A stretch of 64,000 nt of DNA from Ascarosepion bandense (taxonomy: Eukaryota > Mollusca > Cephalopoda > Sepiida > Sepiidae): contig JBBBDQ010001185.1 of assembly GCA_037127315.1 (NCBI GenBank), positions 564,001 to 628,000 on the forward strand. Reading direction: 5' to 3'. The notes below the pieces were generated by a model. That model was not told the origin of the DNA. It saw only the letters and a list, made by a program, of their open reading frames with translations, and did not search any database. The translations under genes and the position numbers were made by a program. Within the stretch, counting starts at the first letter, position 1. Every line of letters begins with the position of its first letter. This document shows positions 23,922 through 34,007 of this stretch, one piece after another.

Positions 23922-24769
23922 CGGACACTGAGGTCAACATCATCTGTTACATTCTTGGACGAAATCTTTTGTCCATAAATATAGTATACTTCTAAACTTC
24001 ACATGTAAAAAATATTTTTACCACGATTTTTTTAATAAAGATAACTTCATTCATTTGTGAATAAGTACTGAAATTTTCATTAAATCCGACAATTATTTGA
24101 TTTCTGAAAGAATTTCCAAATTAATGCGTTTCTCACCGCAAAAAGAGGCTAAAATTTGCTATGCTAATAACGTTAATACAACCACTGACGCAAGAAAAAC
24201 AAGTTTTAATCAAAATGTTGAATGTTCTAAAAAGTAGTAAAATATTTCATTAAATATTCAAAAAATACTTTGATCCTTCCTCTTAATAGTAACATGAAGA
24301 TTTTTACGATAAAACTATGTTTTTATTACATTTGGAGCATGTTTTCATCACGGTATGCAAACTTTTTAGCGATTTCGTGGAGGTGCCTAAGCAAAATAGT
24401 CTGCAAGTTGAGATAGGTAGAAATTGCTCTACAGTAAGTGGCTATGTATTGAAAATGGTGAAGAGAAATATATTCCAATTACTCTGCTGGGTTATTCCAT
24501 TCTTTTTTCATCTCTCCTACTGAAGAAACTCAAAGATCGAGATATAATGTAAGCGGAGACAAAGGATCATGGAGCTGGACTAATCACCACAAAAGCACAC
24601 CCACGCAGATTAGCTACAGACCGAGTGAATATATGATATTCCAGAAATACTATCTTTGTTTGACCGCCCATTCGTTTAGACATCACATTCTTGAATTCGT
24701 GAAGAGCTTTGTCATCTTTTATTATCGTCGCATTTTGCATGGAAATGGGTATATACATTTATGTACATC

Positions 24770-24821
<52 letters not shown>

Positions 24822-24905
24822 CGGACACTGAGATCAACATCATCTATTACCTTCTTGGACTCAATCTTTTGTCCATAAATATAGTATACTCCTAAACTTT
24901 ACTTG
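23775..24905. repeat. Pair of ~225-bp direct repeats each holding a microsatellite
   Basis: Copies at 23775-24005 and 24685-24905 share TCATTTTTTATTATC and CATTTTGCA blocks, then a (TA)n or (TA)n-(TG)n array at the same internal place. After the array both share GCGGACACTGAG, CAACATCATCT and TTTTGTCCATAAATATAGTA. Between them lie a MITE right end (24354-24389) and an AT-rich repeat related to 47345-47555. Confidence 0.75.
24354..24389. mobile_element. MITE-like right terminus
   Basis: ATGCAAACTTTTTAGCGATT followed by TCGTGGAGGTGCCTA matches the right inverted repeat of the 1563-2229 element. No left partner was identified. Confidence 0.4.
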
Positions 24906-24944
24906 CTACCTAGGTTTCGACTACGCTGGTCTCTTCAGGCAAAA
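24901..24944 (-). ncRNA. Hammerhead ribozyme motif (type I, minimal, Penelope-like)
   Basis: Read on the minus strand, all core positions are present in order. Stem I 5' side is TTTGC. Then come CTGAAGA (conserved CUGANGA), stem II GAC-CAGCGTA-GTC, GAAA, and a tiny stem III CC-TA-GG closed by A15.1-U16.1. The cleavage-site base H17 is A, and the stem I 3' side GCAAG pairs with TTTGC through four Watson-Crick pairs and one wobble. Self-cleaving minimal hammerheads with very short stem III are known from Penelope-like retroelements. GAAACCTAGGT recurs 3' of the Penelope fragment at 26449-26757. Activity is untested, and H17 = A is less usual than C. Confidence 0.65.
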
Positions 24945-24977
24945 CAGACCAGTGTGACCGAAACCTAGGTAGCAAGT
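24944..24977 (+). repeat. Inverted second half of the hammerhead
   Basis: The plus strand GACCGAAACCTAGGTAGCAA mirrors the hammerhead 3' half at 24901-24932, giving a ~32-bp inverted repeat around a short centre. This arm lacks a CUGANGA box (it reads AAACAGA), so it is not a complete ribozyme. Confidence 0.7.
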
Positions 24978-25095
24978 CAGTGGTGTGTGTTCTGTTCTGT
25001 GACATATTTTTAGCTCTGCATTTTCAATTCATTGGTTTTGTTTGCGCATTGAGCACTGTTTTTGATCTACACTCAGCTGTTTCAACCAGCCACTT

Positions 25096-25097
<2 letters not shown>

Positions 25098-25181
<84 letters not shown>
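25098..25181. repeat. (TA)n-(TG)n compound microsatellite
   Basis: About 26 bp of TA followed by about 56 bp of TG. Confidence 0.95.
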
Positions 25182-25185
<4 letters not shown>

Positions 25186-25221
25186 CTTACATGGCTATAT
25201 ATAAGCTTTTTGTTTTTTTTT

Positions 25222-25573
25222 CAATTGGAGTAGACAGATCTATCTATCGCCCGGTTCACACTCCACCCACGTCTATTGAACAGGTTAAGAGGATCATCCC
25301 TTGGTCCCTGTTTAGGATGTGGTTTCTGGCTTTCTCTTTTCCAATCTTCTCACTTTGTTTTTTTGTTTTTTTCAGTTGGAGTAGATAGATCTATCTATCA
25401 CCCGGTTCACACTCCAACCCCGTCTATTGAACAGGTTAAGAGGATCATCCCTTGTTCCCTGTTTAGAATGTGGTTTCCGGCTTTCTCTTTTCCAATCTTT
25501 TCACTATTACGTAGCCCCTTGCACATCAGTGGCGTTACCGCCTTGCTCGGAGTGATACGATTAAAAAAAAAAA
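25222..25573 (+). mobile_element. Short LINE-derived composite (LINE 5' end fused to LINE 3' tail)
   Basis: Begins TTGGAGTAGACAGATCTATC, the 5' end seen in LINE A (36309, minus), and continues through CGGTTCACACTCC, GAACAGGTTAAGAGGATCAT and TTCCGGCTTTCTCTTTTCC. It then joins the LINE 3' tail TACGTAGCCCCTTGCACATC...GGCGTTACCGCC and ends in poly-A (25561-25573). The 5' segment is present twice (25222-25352 and 25376-25505), the second with the tail. There is no coding capacity. A clean single copy lies at 29733-29906. Confidence 0.75.
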
Positions 25574-26039
25574 CATTCGATTGACAAGAAAGAGCCATGA
25601 ATTATTTTATTTGTATTTTGTTGTTCATTCGTTATACGCAGAATGAAAATTTTTTCGAGTCTTTTACGAGAGTACCTATTCGCAAAGTTCGGAATGAAAT
25701 TATCTCGAATAAAATGAATAATCGAAATGTTGACAAAATAGGCTGTAACTCGTTTGTTAAGCTGATTTTGATTGCATAAAAGCATGGTTTCAAAGTTACT
25801 ACATATATATATATTTTTTTAATATCGGTCGTTGATACTAATTTTTCTTATCAACCTCTTTGTTTTATATTGCCAACGATTAGTTTTCTGGCGAAGTGTC
25901 AGCCGAAAGTCGGCTAAAATTCCCCACTTTTCTTTATTTTTTCAAAAATAGATACTTTTGTATTTATTTTAATAATAAAGCGAAATATAATCCTTATACT
26001 TAAATCAATTTTGCCTTGATGTGGCAGAAAAAAGAACCT

Positions 26040-26071
<32 letters not shown>
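25574..26071. other. No gene seen; ends in (TA)n
   Basis: No supported feature apart from a TA array at 26043-26071. A segment GTGTCAGCCGAAAGTCGGCT near 25890 forms a small hairpin. Confidence 0.5.
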
Positions 26072-26075
<4 letters not shown>

Positions 26076-26286
26076 CATTCAGTAATGAATTAGACACAAT
26101 GGCTATTGGGCGTGTATAATGATATACGCGCTAAAAGTCTGCCTTCTTCTTCCAAACGCTCGTAGCCCAGAGATAGAATCGCCAACTGACGCCAATTCGG
26201 TCGGGCTTCAATCCTGGGTTAAGGAACAATCGGAGTCTAACCGTACTGATGAGCTGTGATACAGCGAAACAGATCTGTCTGCGGAT

Positions 26287-26289
<3 letters not shown>
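26072..26289 (-). repeat. 218-bp dispersed repeat flanked by (TA)n on both sides
   Basis: Longer copy of the segment at 18076-18173, in reverse orientation. The minus strand reads CATCAGTACGGTTAGACTCC, CCCAGGATTGAAGCCCGACC, GAATTGGCGTCAGTTGGCGA, then TCTCTGGGCTACGAGCG. TA arrays lie at 26043-26071 and 26290-26332. No coding capacity. Confidence 0.7.
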
Positions 26290-26335
<46 letters not shown>

Positions 26336-26344
26336 TTTGTAAAC

Positions 26345-26400
26345 GAGTTATTACGCGACCTAGGTTTCACCAAGTGGTGTCATAAGTCGATTTGCAATAA
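26345..26400 (-). ncRNA. Hammerhead-like relict 3' of Penelope fragment
   Basis: The minus strand contains CTTATGA (for CUGAUGA), a 4-bp stem-loop CACC-ACTT-GGTG, then AAACCTAGGTCGCG. The last part resembles the GAAACCTAGGTAGC half of the motif at 24901-24944 and has the preferred GUC cleavage triplet. Core guanines G5 and G12 are lost, so it should be inactive. It sits ~50 bp downstream of, and on the same strand as, the GIY-YIG fragment. Confidence 0.35.
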
Positions 26401-26448
26401 CTGATTTTACTATTTTTTTTAGGACGCTCATGTAACGGAGATTTTTTT

Positions 26449-26757
26449 TTAACGCTCATGTAACGGGGATTTTTTGAACGCGCAGTTTTCAAAATTAGAA
26501 GAAATTATAGCGTTTTCATAATGGTTGTATGACCCTAATAGGTATTTTATGGTGTGGCTACACTTCGTCATAATTTCTGTTCTTTCATTCAGTAATTCAT
26601 TTTTGTTTGGGAATAACATGATAGCTAACTTTTCTTCCTGATACAGTCTACATATTTTGCCACCGTTGTAAGGTTTAGCTGTTTTCATTATACACCACAC
26701 TATGTCTGGGTCTTTTCCGTCTTCTAACTTCAATTCCACACGTAGCTAGCCAATTTT
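26449..26757 (-). pseudogene. Penelope-like element, C-terminal endonuclease fragment
   Basis: An open minus-strand stretch of ~96 codons reads WELKLEDGKDPDIVWCIMK, AKPYNGGKICRLYQEEKLA, LFPNKNELLNERTEIMTKC and SHTIKYLL. The pattern of W-x-L-K...W-x-I...AKPY-x-x-x-x-K-C-x-L-C...EK...LLN-x-R-x-E-x-x-x-x-C-x-H-x-x-x-x-LL is the tail of the GIY-YIG endonuclease region of Penelope-like elements. One zinc-ligand cysteine (C-x-x-C) is replaced, with RLY where RLC is expected. The upstream GIY-YIG core and RT are cut off by a TA array at 26779-26821. Confidence 0.6.
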
Positions 26758-26776
26758 GTACATCTTTTTAAGTTTT

Positions 26777-26824
<48 letters not shown>

Positions 26825-27025
26825 CGCATCACCCCGAGCAAGGCGGTAACGCTACTGATGTGCAGGGGGCTACTTAAGAGTAAAAACATTACATAGGAGG
26901 AGATTGAAGAGAAAGACGAGCCAGTTAGAAAGGAGCAAGAGGAGGATGGGAATACAGGTGTGATGACAGTTGCAAAGGTGGAGAGAAAGGAAATGATATA
27001 CAGGGCGGTGTGGAAAGAACAAGGG

Positions 27026-27850
27026 TCAAGTAGTTAAGAGATGAATATTGACCTTGCATTTAAATTCCTGTAGGTTGTAGCCGTCAGGAATGCAAGAATA
27101 AGAAATCGAGTTCCACAGGCGGAAAGTGCGAGAAAAGAAGCTGCAGGAGTAGAATTGTCGTCTACATTTGGTTGATCTAACTGTGAATGGGTGAGACCCA
27201 GATGCCAGTCTAGTTGCACAAGTAAACACCTGTTGCGGAGGCACCAGTGACTTAAGTTCGTTGGAGCAGAAGCCATGGAAGTATTCATAGAACAGAAACA
27301 GGGAAGCCACATCTCGTCGGTGGAAAAGTGGCTGTAGTCGCGCCGCCAAGTCAGCACCTATCACATTACTGATTCTCCTTCTGAGCCTGTCAAGAATACA
27401 GAGATGAACAGCGGGGGCACCAGACCATATATGGCAGCAGTACTCCATGCACGGACGAATGGTTGAATTGTATATATGCAGAATGGATTCAGATGGGAAA
27501 AACATCCTGGTCCGACAAAGTGATTCAACCTTCCTAGCAGTGGATTTAGCTATTGACTCAATGTAGTGGTTCCACTTGAGATCAGAAGAGAGGGTAAGGC
27601 CGAGGAGGCGCAGAGTATTGCTCTCGGGGAGACTCGCTTGGTCCATGCATATGGTTGGCAGAAGAGGTTGCCTGTGATGATTGACAGACAGCAACTTGGT
27701 CTTAGACGCATTGAAATTTACAAGCCACTTTTTACCCCAATTCAATACAGAATGTAGATCTCTCTCAAGATCAGCAGCGCGGTTATGTTTGTCCGCCACA
27801 CCGGATTTCTTACTGATGTGAGAGCAAATTGTGGTGTCATCTGCGTAGAT
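27026..27850 (-). pseudogene. LINE B reverse transcriptase, C-terminal part
   Basis: The frame opens at a stop just upstream of VGIYADD (catalytic box at 27836-27847) and runs ~257 codons. It contains GKKWLVNFNASKTKLLSVNH, LRLLGLTLSSDLKWNHYIES, IYNSTIRPCMEYCCHIWSG, RRDVASLFLFYEYFHGFCSN, and the terminal RLWNSISYSCIPDGYNLQEF and FKCKVNIHLLTT. This is the thumb and C-terminal extension typical of jockey/CR1-type RTs. It is the longest open frame of this element and is well preserved compared with its neighbours. Confidence 0.85.
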
Positions 27851-28094
27851 GCCTACTTAGCACTTGATCTCGTCTGGGAGATCCTTTATGAAAATAAGGA
27901 TAGAGCCCTGAAGGGACACCAGAGTTTGTACAGAAGAATGTGGAGGCATGCCTATTCAAGACGACCTTCATTATGCGGTTATATAGAAAAGATTAGATCA
28001 GATCAAGCAAGCGCCCGGTAATACCGTAACCCCGTAGCTTGCACAGAAAACCTTGGAGATATCCAGTGCAACAACACGAGCCTCGTCGGACTCC

Positions 28095-28677
28095 TCAAGG
28101 GCCTAGAACATGTACTTTGTGACTTAGCATGTCGGCCGTGGACCTGGCGAAGCGGAAACCATACTGCCTGTCAGAGGATAGTTTATGGGCAGTAAGATGT
28201 TTAACTATTTCAGAATTAATAATGGCCTCGAACACTTGGTAGAAGGCTAATAGGGCGAAAGTTGGATGGGTCCGAGGGTTCACTAGAGTTCTTAAATACA
28301 GGGACGACAGAAGAGAACTTCCAGCTTGCTGTAAAACAGGAAACAGAAAAGCAGTAATTAGAGAGTTTAAAGAGGACAGAGGAGAGTTCAGGCGCAGATT
28401 TCTTAAGGACAATCACCGGGATTCTATCACCACCGCTCGCCTTATAGAGGGGTCGAGTTTTGATATTACTCGAGATACTACTGTCAAGGTAATGTATAAC
28501 ATCGTTCAGTTTAGCCTCAGTTCTAGTAGGGAAGTCGGGTGCGGATACTCCAGATGAGTCAAATGTGGAGTTGGATGAGAATCTACGTGCAATGCACTCT
28601 GCCTTACCCGCTGATGCTGTGAGGACCTCAAATTCATTGATTAAGGGAGGGATAGAGGATTTGCTGTTGTTCAGCAT
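28095..28677 (-). pseudogene. LINE B linker and N-terminal reverse transcriptase
   Basis: Two overlapping frames together encode the linker (FEVLTASAGKAECIARRFSS, ASGGDRIPVIVLKKSAPELS) and RT motifs (ASWKFSSVVPVFKNSSEPSD, PSNFRPISLLP, then SSDRQYGFRFARSTADML). A one-frame shift separates PISLLP from the following motif. The motif-A region (F-D-K-V-W-H) between 28090 and 27850 is damaged. Confidence 0.8.
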
Positions 28678-28683
28678 CCGTTT

Positions 28684-29732
28684 TCATAACCACCAATAGT
28701 CCTTGGAACCGAACTTGCGGTCAGCTATGCGCTGTCTCATTCTCTCAGCAAACAACCGCTTGGCGTCATTCAGGATCCTCTTGCACTCATTACGAGCAAA
28801 CGTGAATAGGCGCCTATTGTGGTCAGATGCATGTCTCCGAAATAGTCGGAAGTAGTGGTTCCTGTGGGCAATGGCGGCTGAACAGGCAGAAGAGAACCAA
28901 GAGGAGGAATGATATTTGAGACGAAACTTCCTGGTAGGTATGAAGGCATCAATGCCAGCTTTCACCCAGGAAGAAATCTCAAAGGCGCAGTCATCAACTG
29001 GAAAATCGAAAACTTTTCTCCCGGGGACGTCGCATAGAAAATAGCGAAACGCGTCCCAGTCAGCTCTTTGGTAGCAGTAGGAGGTCCTATAGGTAGGAGG
29101 CTCCTGAGAAATATTAAGAGAGACAACAGCATTATCACAGTTGCCGAGAGGGCAAAGCTGCGAGACTTGGCAGGAGTCAGGTGCAGAGGTAAAGTAAAGA
29201 TCTAGTAGAGGGGCCTGTCCAGAGGAAATGTTGGGAAAGCGTGTGGGGGAGTTCACTACATGCGTAAGGGATTGGGAAACGGCAAATTTCATGGTGTGGA
29301 TACCAGGTGAATCAGTAACAGAGTCTTTAATCCACTCAGCATGATGGGCGTTAAAATCTCCGAATACAAATATGTGAGCGAATGGGTGGGAGGAAGTAGC
29401 CTTATCTATATTGCCACAATGCTGTCTAGAAGGGAGCAGTCGGGAAGGGAGGGAGAACATTAAAGGAAGAAAAGGTAGCTAACCGAATTGAGAAGTGACA
29501 AACGGAGACATATATATTGGTGGCCAGGGGATTCGAGAGATATCACCCTAGCTACAGGGAGGTATTCACTAACGTAGACTCCCAGCCTATGCATACGGAC
29601 AGTGGAATCCTTCCTCAGGAGGGTAAGATAGCCAGAGATTGAGAAGTCAGTGGAGGGGATTGATAGGTTGAGGTTAGTCTCACAGAGCGCTAGGATGTCA
29701 GGGGACTTTTCGTGGAGGAAAGCTTCTTTTTT
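28684..29732 (-). pseudogene. LINE B endonuclease domain
   Basis: The open part to 29460 (258 codons) carries IFVFGDFNAHHAEW (GDFNAHH at about 29341-29361), the conserved D-x-N catalytic segment of APE-like LINE endonucleases, and then LLDLYFTSAPDSC. Upstream, 29460-29732 supplies FLHEKSPDILALCETNLNLS, the N-terminal strand with the catalytic glutamate. A frameshift near 29460 separates the two. The domain would nick target DNA to prime reverse transcription. Confidence 0.85.
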
Positions 29733-29906
29733 CTTTTTTATCATATCACTACGAGCAAGGCGGTAACGCCACTGATGCGCAGGGGGCTACGTAAGAGTGA
29801 AAAGATTGGAAAAGAGAAAGACGGAAACCATATCCTAAACAGGGAACAAGGGATGAGCCTCGTCACCTGTTCAATAAACGTGGGTGGAGTGTGAACCGGG
29901 CCAGAA
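29733..29906 (-). mobile_element. Short LINE-derived composite inserted in LINE B
   Basis: Minus-strand copy of the 25222-25573 element: CGGTTCACACTCCACCCACG, GAACAGGTGACGAGGCTCAT, CTTTCTCTTTTCC, then TACGTAGCCCCCTGCGCATC and the GGCGTTACCGCC tail with an A-rich end (29733-29748 as T/C on plus). It has inserted in the endonuclease coding sequence of LINE B just after codon block AFLHEKS. Confidence 0.75.
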
Positions 29907-29921
29907 ACAATGTGTGTCTGG

Positions 29922-30320
29922 GGATGGTTTCAACTGTCTTGAATATTGTTAAAAGTAAGCCATTTTTGTTTTGTTCGTTTTTGCCTACTTTTGCTTTATT
30001 TTAAGCTTTTCATGCCTAATTGAAGGATTGGTTTTGTTTTTTAGCAGAAATTTCTTTGACTGGTGGATTCTTTGTCTTTATTATTTTTTCCCTAGTCTGT
30101 CAGTCAGTATCTTTCTTTCTTTTCCTCTGCCGGCTGTATTTTAGTTATCTTGGTGTATAGGTCACACAGGCTATTTAATTGACTCTCCCATGCCCCATCA
30201 TTCTCTGGCCAAAAAGTTAAAAAATTATTTTTTTTCAACTCACTGGCAGAAATTTAAGGATGGTATCAACTGTCTTGAATATTGTTAAAAGTAAGCCATT
30301 TTTTGTTCGTTTTTGCCTAC
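29922..30320. repeat. Direct repeat pair inside the LINE B insertion
   Basis: Copies at 29922-29988 and 30258-30320 share GGATGGT-T/A-TCAACTGTCTT, GAATATTGTTAAAAGTAAGC and TTCGTTTTTGCCTAC. They bracket ~270 bp of unassigned sequence. The second copy abuts resumed LINE B coding sequence. Confidence 0.8.
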
Positions 30321-30765
30321 ACTACAAAAGTTAGTACGAATGCCCCGGAATGTTAGCAAAAGAAATCTTAAGAGGTTTTGGTGATTTGAGTTTGACTGGT
30401 TTAGAATTTTTTGTGATTTTGTTTTCAAATTAAGGTTTGTTGCTTGAGTAGAGGATGCAAGAAGGCATTATCCACGATATGCGCTGAGAGGGGAACTGGC
30501 TCGGGCTGCATCAAAGTGTGGCCTCGGAGTTGCCCACCGAAAGCGCTTGCAGGGACACCTATCCATGCGCGACATGGCACTACAAGAACCCCGATATTAT
30601 GCAACTGTTGATCAGAGCAGCCGCTCTTGACGCTACGCAAGAGTTAGGGCTCCTAACTACCAATCGGAAGCAGCAACCAGGAAACTGCCAACCCGGTAAC
30701 ACAGAGAGAGAGAGAGAGAGAGAGAGAGTATCTCAGTTTGAGGAACTGGATGTAAATAGCAGCAC

Positions 30766-30806
30766 AAACTGGGTTCTAGAGCTTTGAATGTCAATCGGTC
30801 TACAAA
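30766..30806 (+). mobile_element. SINE scrap
   Basis: ACTGGGTTCTAGAGCTTTGA and ATGTCAATCGGTCTACA match the middle of the SINE at 9715-9758. It follows an AG run at 30705-30729 that ends the LINE B leader. Confidence 0.35.
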
Positions 30807-31022
30807 AGGCACAACACTGAATTCAAAAACTGAGGATATTTTGGGACCTTGTATTCGGCTCTTCCAAAACGCTGGAATATTTGCATTTATGATTTGGTTA
30901 AGGTGGGGAATGTTTGTGTCTTTACCGCTATAAGCAAATCATATGTGCGAGTAGTCTGACTGTTCAGTTCTCAGACAGGATTTGCTGTACCCTCATAAGT
31001 CGAAAATGACGAGAGATTTTAG

Positions 31023-31065
<43 letters not shown>

Positions 31066-32465
31066 AACAATTTATGAATTAGACATAGTTCGCTTCATCA
31101 GAATTTTTAATGGGATAATGTAGAAATGTTTCACTTTTATATTCTGTGTTGCAGATAATATTCTTATGTAAAAATATAAGCACAACATGGAATAAAATAA
31201 ATTAAATTAAATATATTTCACCACAGGTGATGCTATTTTAAAATATGTATAAATTGTTTAATTTGTGTAGAAAATACACATATAAATATGACACAGAGAC
31301 GGTCTACCTGGCTGCAACCGTTACTTATGACCTCACATTCACACGATTCTAATCCCATCTCTATAAAATAACCAGGACTTAACAAAACGGATAAAACAAA
31401 CAACACTCAGTTCTTGATAATGACTGAGACAATCGAAACTACTTTAGAAAACAGACCAAACTTTAATTTTGAACAGTTTATTTACAATTTTGATCACGGT
31501 GTACAACACTTTATTCAAACATTTGAAAAAGGCAAAAAATTAAACTGACTGATCTTTAGCTCGGTTATGTGATATGTGTGGTATGCATCAATTCGTGTAA
31601 AATTGATTGTATCCACATTGTATTCGTAATGACAACGGGGTAATCGCTAATCAGTATTTACAGCAACTTAGGTTTCATCAAATATTGTTTTTCGCTTGAA
31701 AAGTCCATTTTTAAGAATTATTCCGTTTAAACCTAAAAGAAAAGGTGTTGTGTTGGCTCGAGAAGAAATGGCTCTTTCTTTGTGAGGGACATGTAACTTT
31801 TAAGTTATTTTGGTTTAACGAAAGATGAGAAACCTCTCGCTAAATATTCAAATTCTGGCAATCGGTTCATAAAATTTAAAGGACAATAATAGCAGATACT
31901 TCTTATTTATATTTCTATCTCATCAGAAATCAGACAACAAACTTGAGATTTAAATATGGTGCTACTTTTTCTAGTATAGTTGAATCTTTAAAACATATTT
32001 TGGGCGGACAACACCAATTGTAAAATAGTAAAATATAGATAGCTTAAATAGGATAGCTTAAATAGGATGCGATGTATTTTATGACATATATAACATGACC
32101 CCTGGCTGCTTTCGTCAACCTCTCTGACCTTTGACCGATTCCGACCACGTTGCGTTGTTGATCTCAGATTAACCAAAGCAGGGCCGCTTATTACCACTTG
32201 ACGAAGCTGGTCCAGACATGCAAAGGATTGGTATATAATGAAAACGAGATTTAAGACCGCACCGCAACTTCACGGTGTAGATTTATATATATTTATATAT
32301 ATCGAATAATTACAAGATTACAAGCAAGTCAAAGTAAATAACGAAAAAGAAATGTCAATTAGCCGGTAATTCAGTAGCATGATAATATTCGTGCTGTACT
32401 ACTTCTACGGGACGATGTTTTATTCAACATCCAGTTGTTGAATTTTGATTGACCATCTCTTGCAA

Positions 32466-32510
<45 letters not shown>

Positions 32511-32512
32511 CA

Positions 32513-32572
<60 letters not shown>

Positions 32573-32827
32573 TTGTGTGTGTTTCGTCTTGTTTCTAGCA
32601 GCAGGCCCGTTTCAGTTCGATCGTATTATTCAATCCGCCATTCAAATCTCTTTCCAGCCTCTCATTCTAAAACACAGGAGCCGAACTCACTAATTTCGTC
32701 TTGCACTCTGGTTTTGTTAAACAGGCACCCAGATAGTGGTGGGAAAGTGATTTGTGGAGTTTCCATTTCCTTCACTATATAGCTCTCACCAGCTCGAAAT
32801 AAAAACTATTACATTTAACATTTCGAC
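30807..32827. other. No gene seen; two microsatellite blocks
   Basis: TA array at 31024-31062. CT-TA-TG compound array at 32464-32583. No family was recognised in the rest, including a 69-codon minus-strand frame at 31988-32197. Confidence 0.55.
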
Positions 32828-32978
32828 TTTTTTTTTATAATCGTGTGGCTCCAAGCAAAGCATTTTACTACCACTAGGAGGAATGTTATGAGAAAGAGTG
32901 ACAGGTTACAGAGAGTGTCAGGAAGAGAGTATGAGAAGGAAGAGAATACTGATGAGTGGAGTGGACGGAGAAAAAGCA

Positions 32979-33999
32979 TCACAGATAGGATGTAAGTAAG
33001 TGAGACAGGAGGTGACTATTGACTTTACATTTGAATTCTTGAAGATGGTAGCTGTCGGGAAAGCACGTATACGGAAAGGAATTCAACAGGCGTGAAGTGC
33101 GAAAAAAGAAGCTGCTGAAGTAGAATTTGCGTTTACAATTTATCGGTTTTACAGTAAAAGCGTGGGACCTAGTTGCTAATCTTGTGACTCGAGGAAATTC
33201 ATATATAGTGGGGTACCAGCGAGCTAAGTTCATCGGAGCAGAAGCTGTGAAAGTATTTGTAGAAGAGACACAGGGAAGCCACACTGCGTCGGTGAGAAAG
33301 TGACTGTATCCTAGCTGCCAGGTCGGGATCGATCACATTACAGATTCTCCGTTGGATTTTGTCAAGGACACCTAGGTGGATAGCAGGAGCAGCCGACCAG
33401 ATATGGCAGCAGTATTCAATGCACGGGCGGATGGTAGATTTGTATATGTGCAGGATTGTTTCGGACGGGAAAAACTTCCTGGCCCTACGCAGAGAACCAA
33501 CTTTCTTAACAGCGGATTTAGTTATGGATTCTATATAGTTATTCCACTTAAGGTCTGATGTAAGAGTTAATCCGAGGAAGCGCAGTGTTTTTCTTTCAGG
33601 GAGAGAAACCTGATCCATGTTAATGAGCGGGAGGAACGATTGTCTGTGATGGTTAATAGATAGCAGCTTCGTTTTGGAAGCATTAAAATTTACGAGCCAT
33701 TTCTTACTCCAGTCCACCACGGATTGGAGATCCTTTTCAAGCTCGGCAGCGAGGTTTGCTTTGTCAGACTCGGCAGATTTTTGATCAAGACGAGAGTAAA
33801 CCGTAATGTCGTCAGCGTATATGCCTACTTGGGATCTTATTACGTCGAGGAGATCATTAACATAGATAAGGAAAAGCGTAGGACCTAGAATAGAGCCTTG
33901 AGAGATACCCGCGTTCGTGTGATAGTATTGGGAGGCGTCTCTGTTCAATACTACCTTCATTGTTCGATTTGAAAGGAATGACTGGATTAGGTCAAACAA
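32979..33999 (-). pseudogene. LINE A reverse transcriptase core and C-terminus
   Basis: A 266-codon frame from 33999 contains MFDLIQSFLSNRTMKVVLNR, AGISQGSILGPTLFLIYVND (motif B), GIYADDITVYS with the catalytic box at 33808-33819, WSKKWLVNFNASKTKLLSIN, LRFLGLTLTSDLKWNNYIES, IYKSTIRPCIEYCCHIWSAA and DKIQRRICNVIDPDLAARIQ. A frameshift near 33200 moves the end (VTRLATRSHAFTVKPINC, FKCKVNSHLL) to another frame, finishing at 32979. Catalytic residues of this part are intact even though the element is dead. Confidence 0.9.
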
Positions 34000-34007
34000 C
34001 TGTCCAG

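Larger units (their letters stand above)
26822..30705 (-). mobile_element. Jockey-like LINE B, nearly complete, interrupted
   Basis: A minus-strand non-LTR retrotransposon with 3' tail at 26822-26872 directly against (TA)n, a C-terminal RT region, an RT core, a linker, an apurinic-type endonuclease and a 5' leader. The ORF2 start region (NIRGIRTN-like segment near 30320-30380) is separated from the rest of the endonuclease by an insertion at 29733-30310. The leader at 30440-30700 is ~85 percent like that of LINE A at 35930-36120. Frameshifts and stops at 27850, 28090 and elsewhere make it inactive. No separate ORF1 is visible. Confidence 0.85.

Noticed and set aside
31988..32197. Minus-strand frame with CYICHK as a possible zinc-ribbon transposase end
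   Set aside because: Only one C-x-x-C and no other piggyBac-like residues.
32445..32600. CT-TA-TG array as a promoter element
   Set aside because: Simple compound microsatellite with no adjacent gene.
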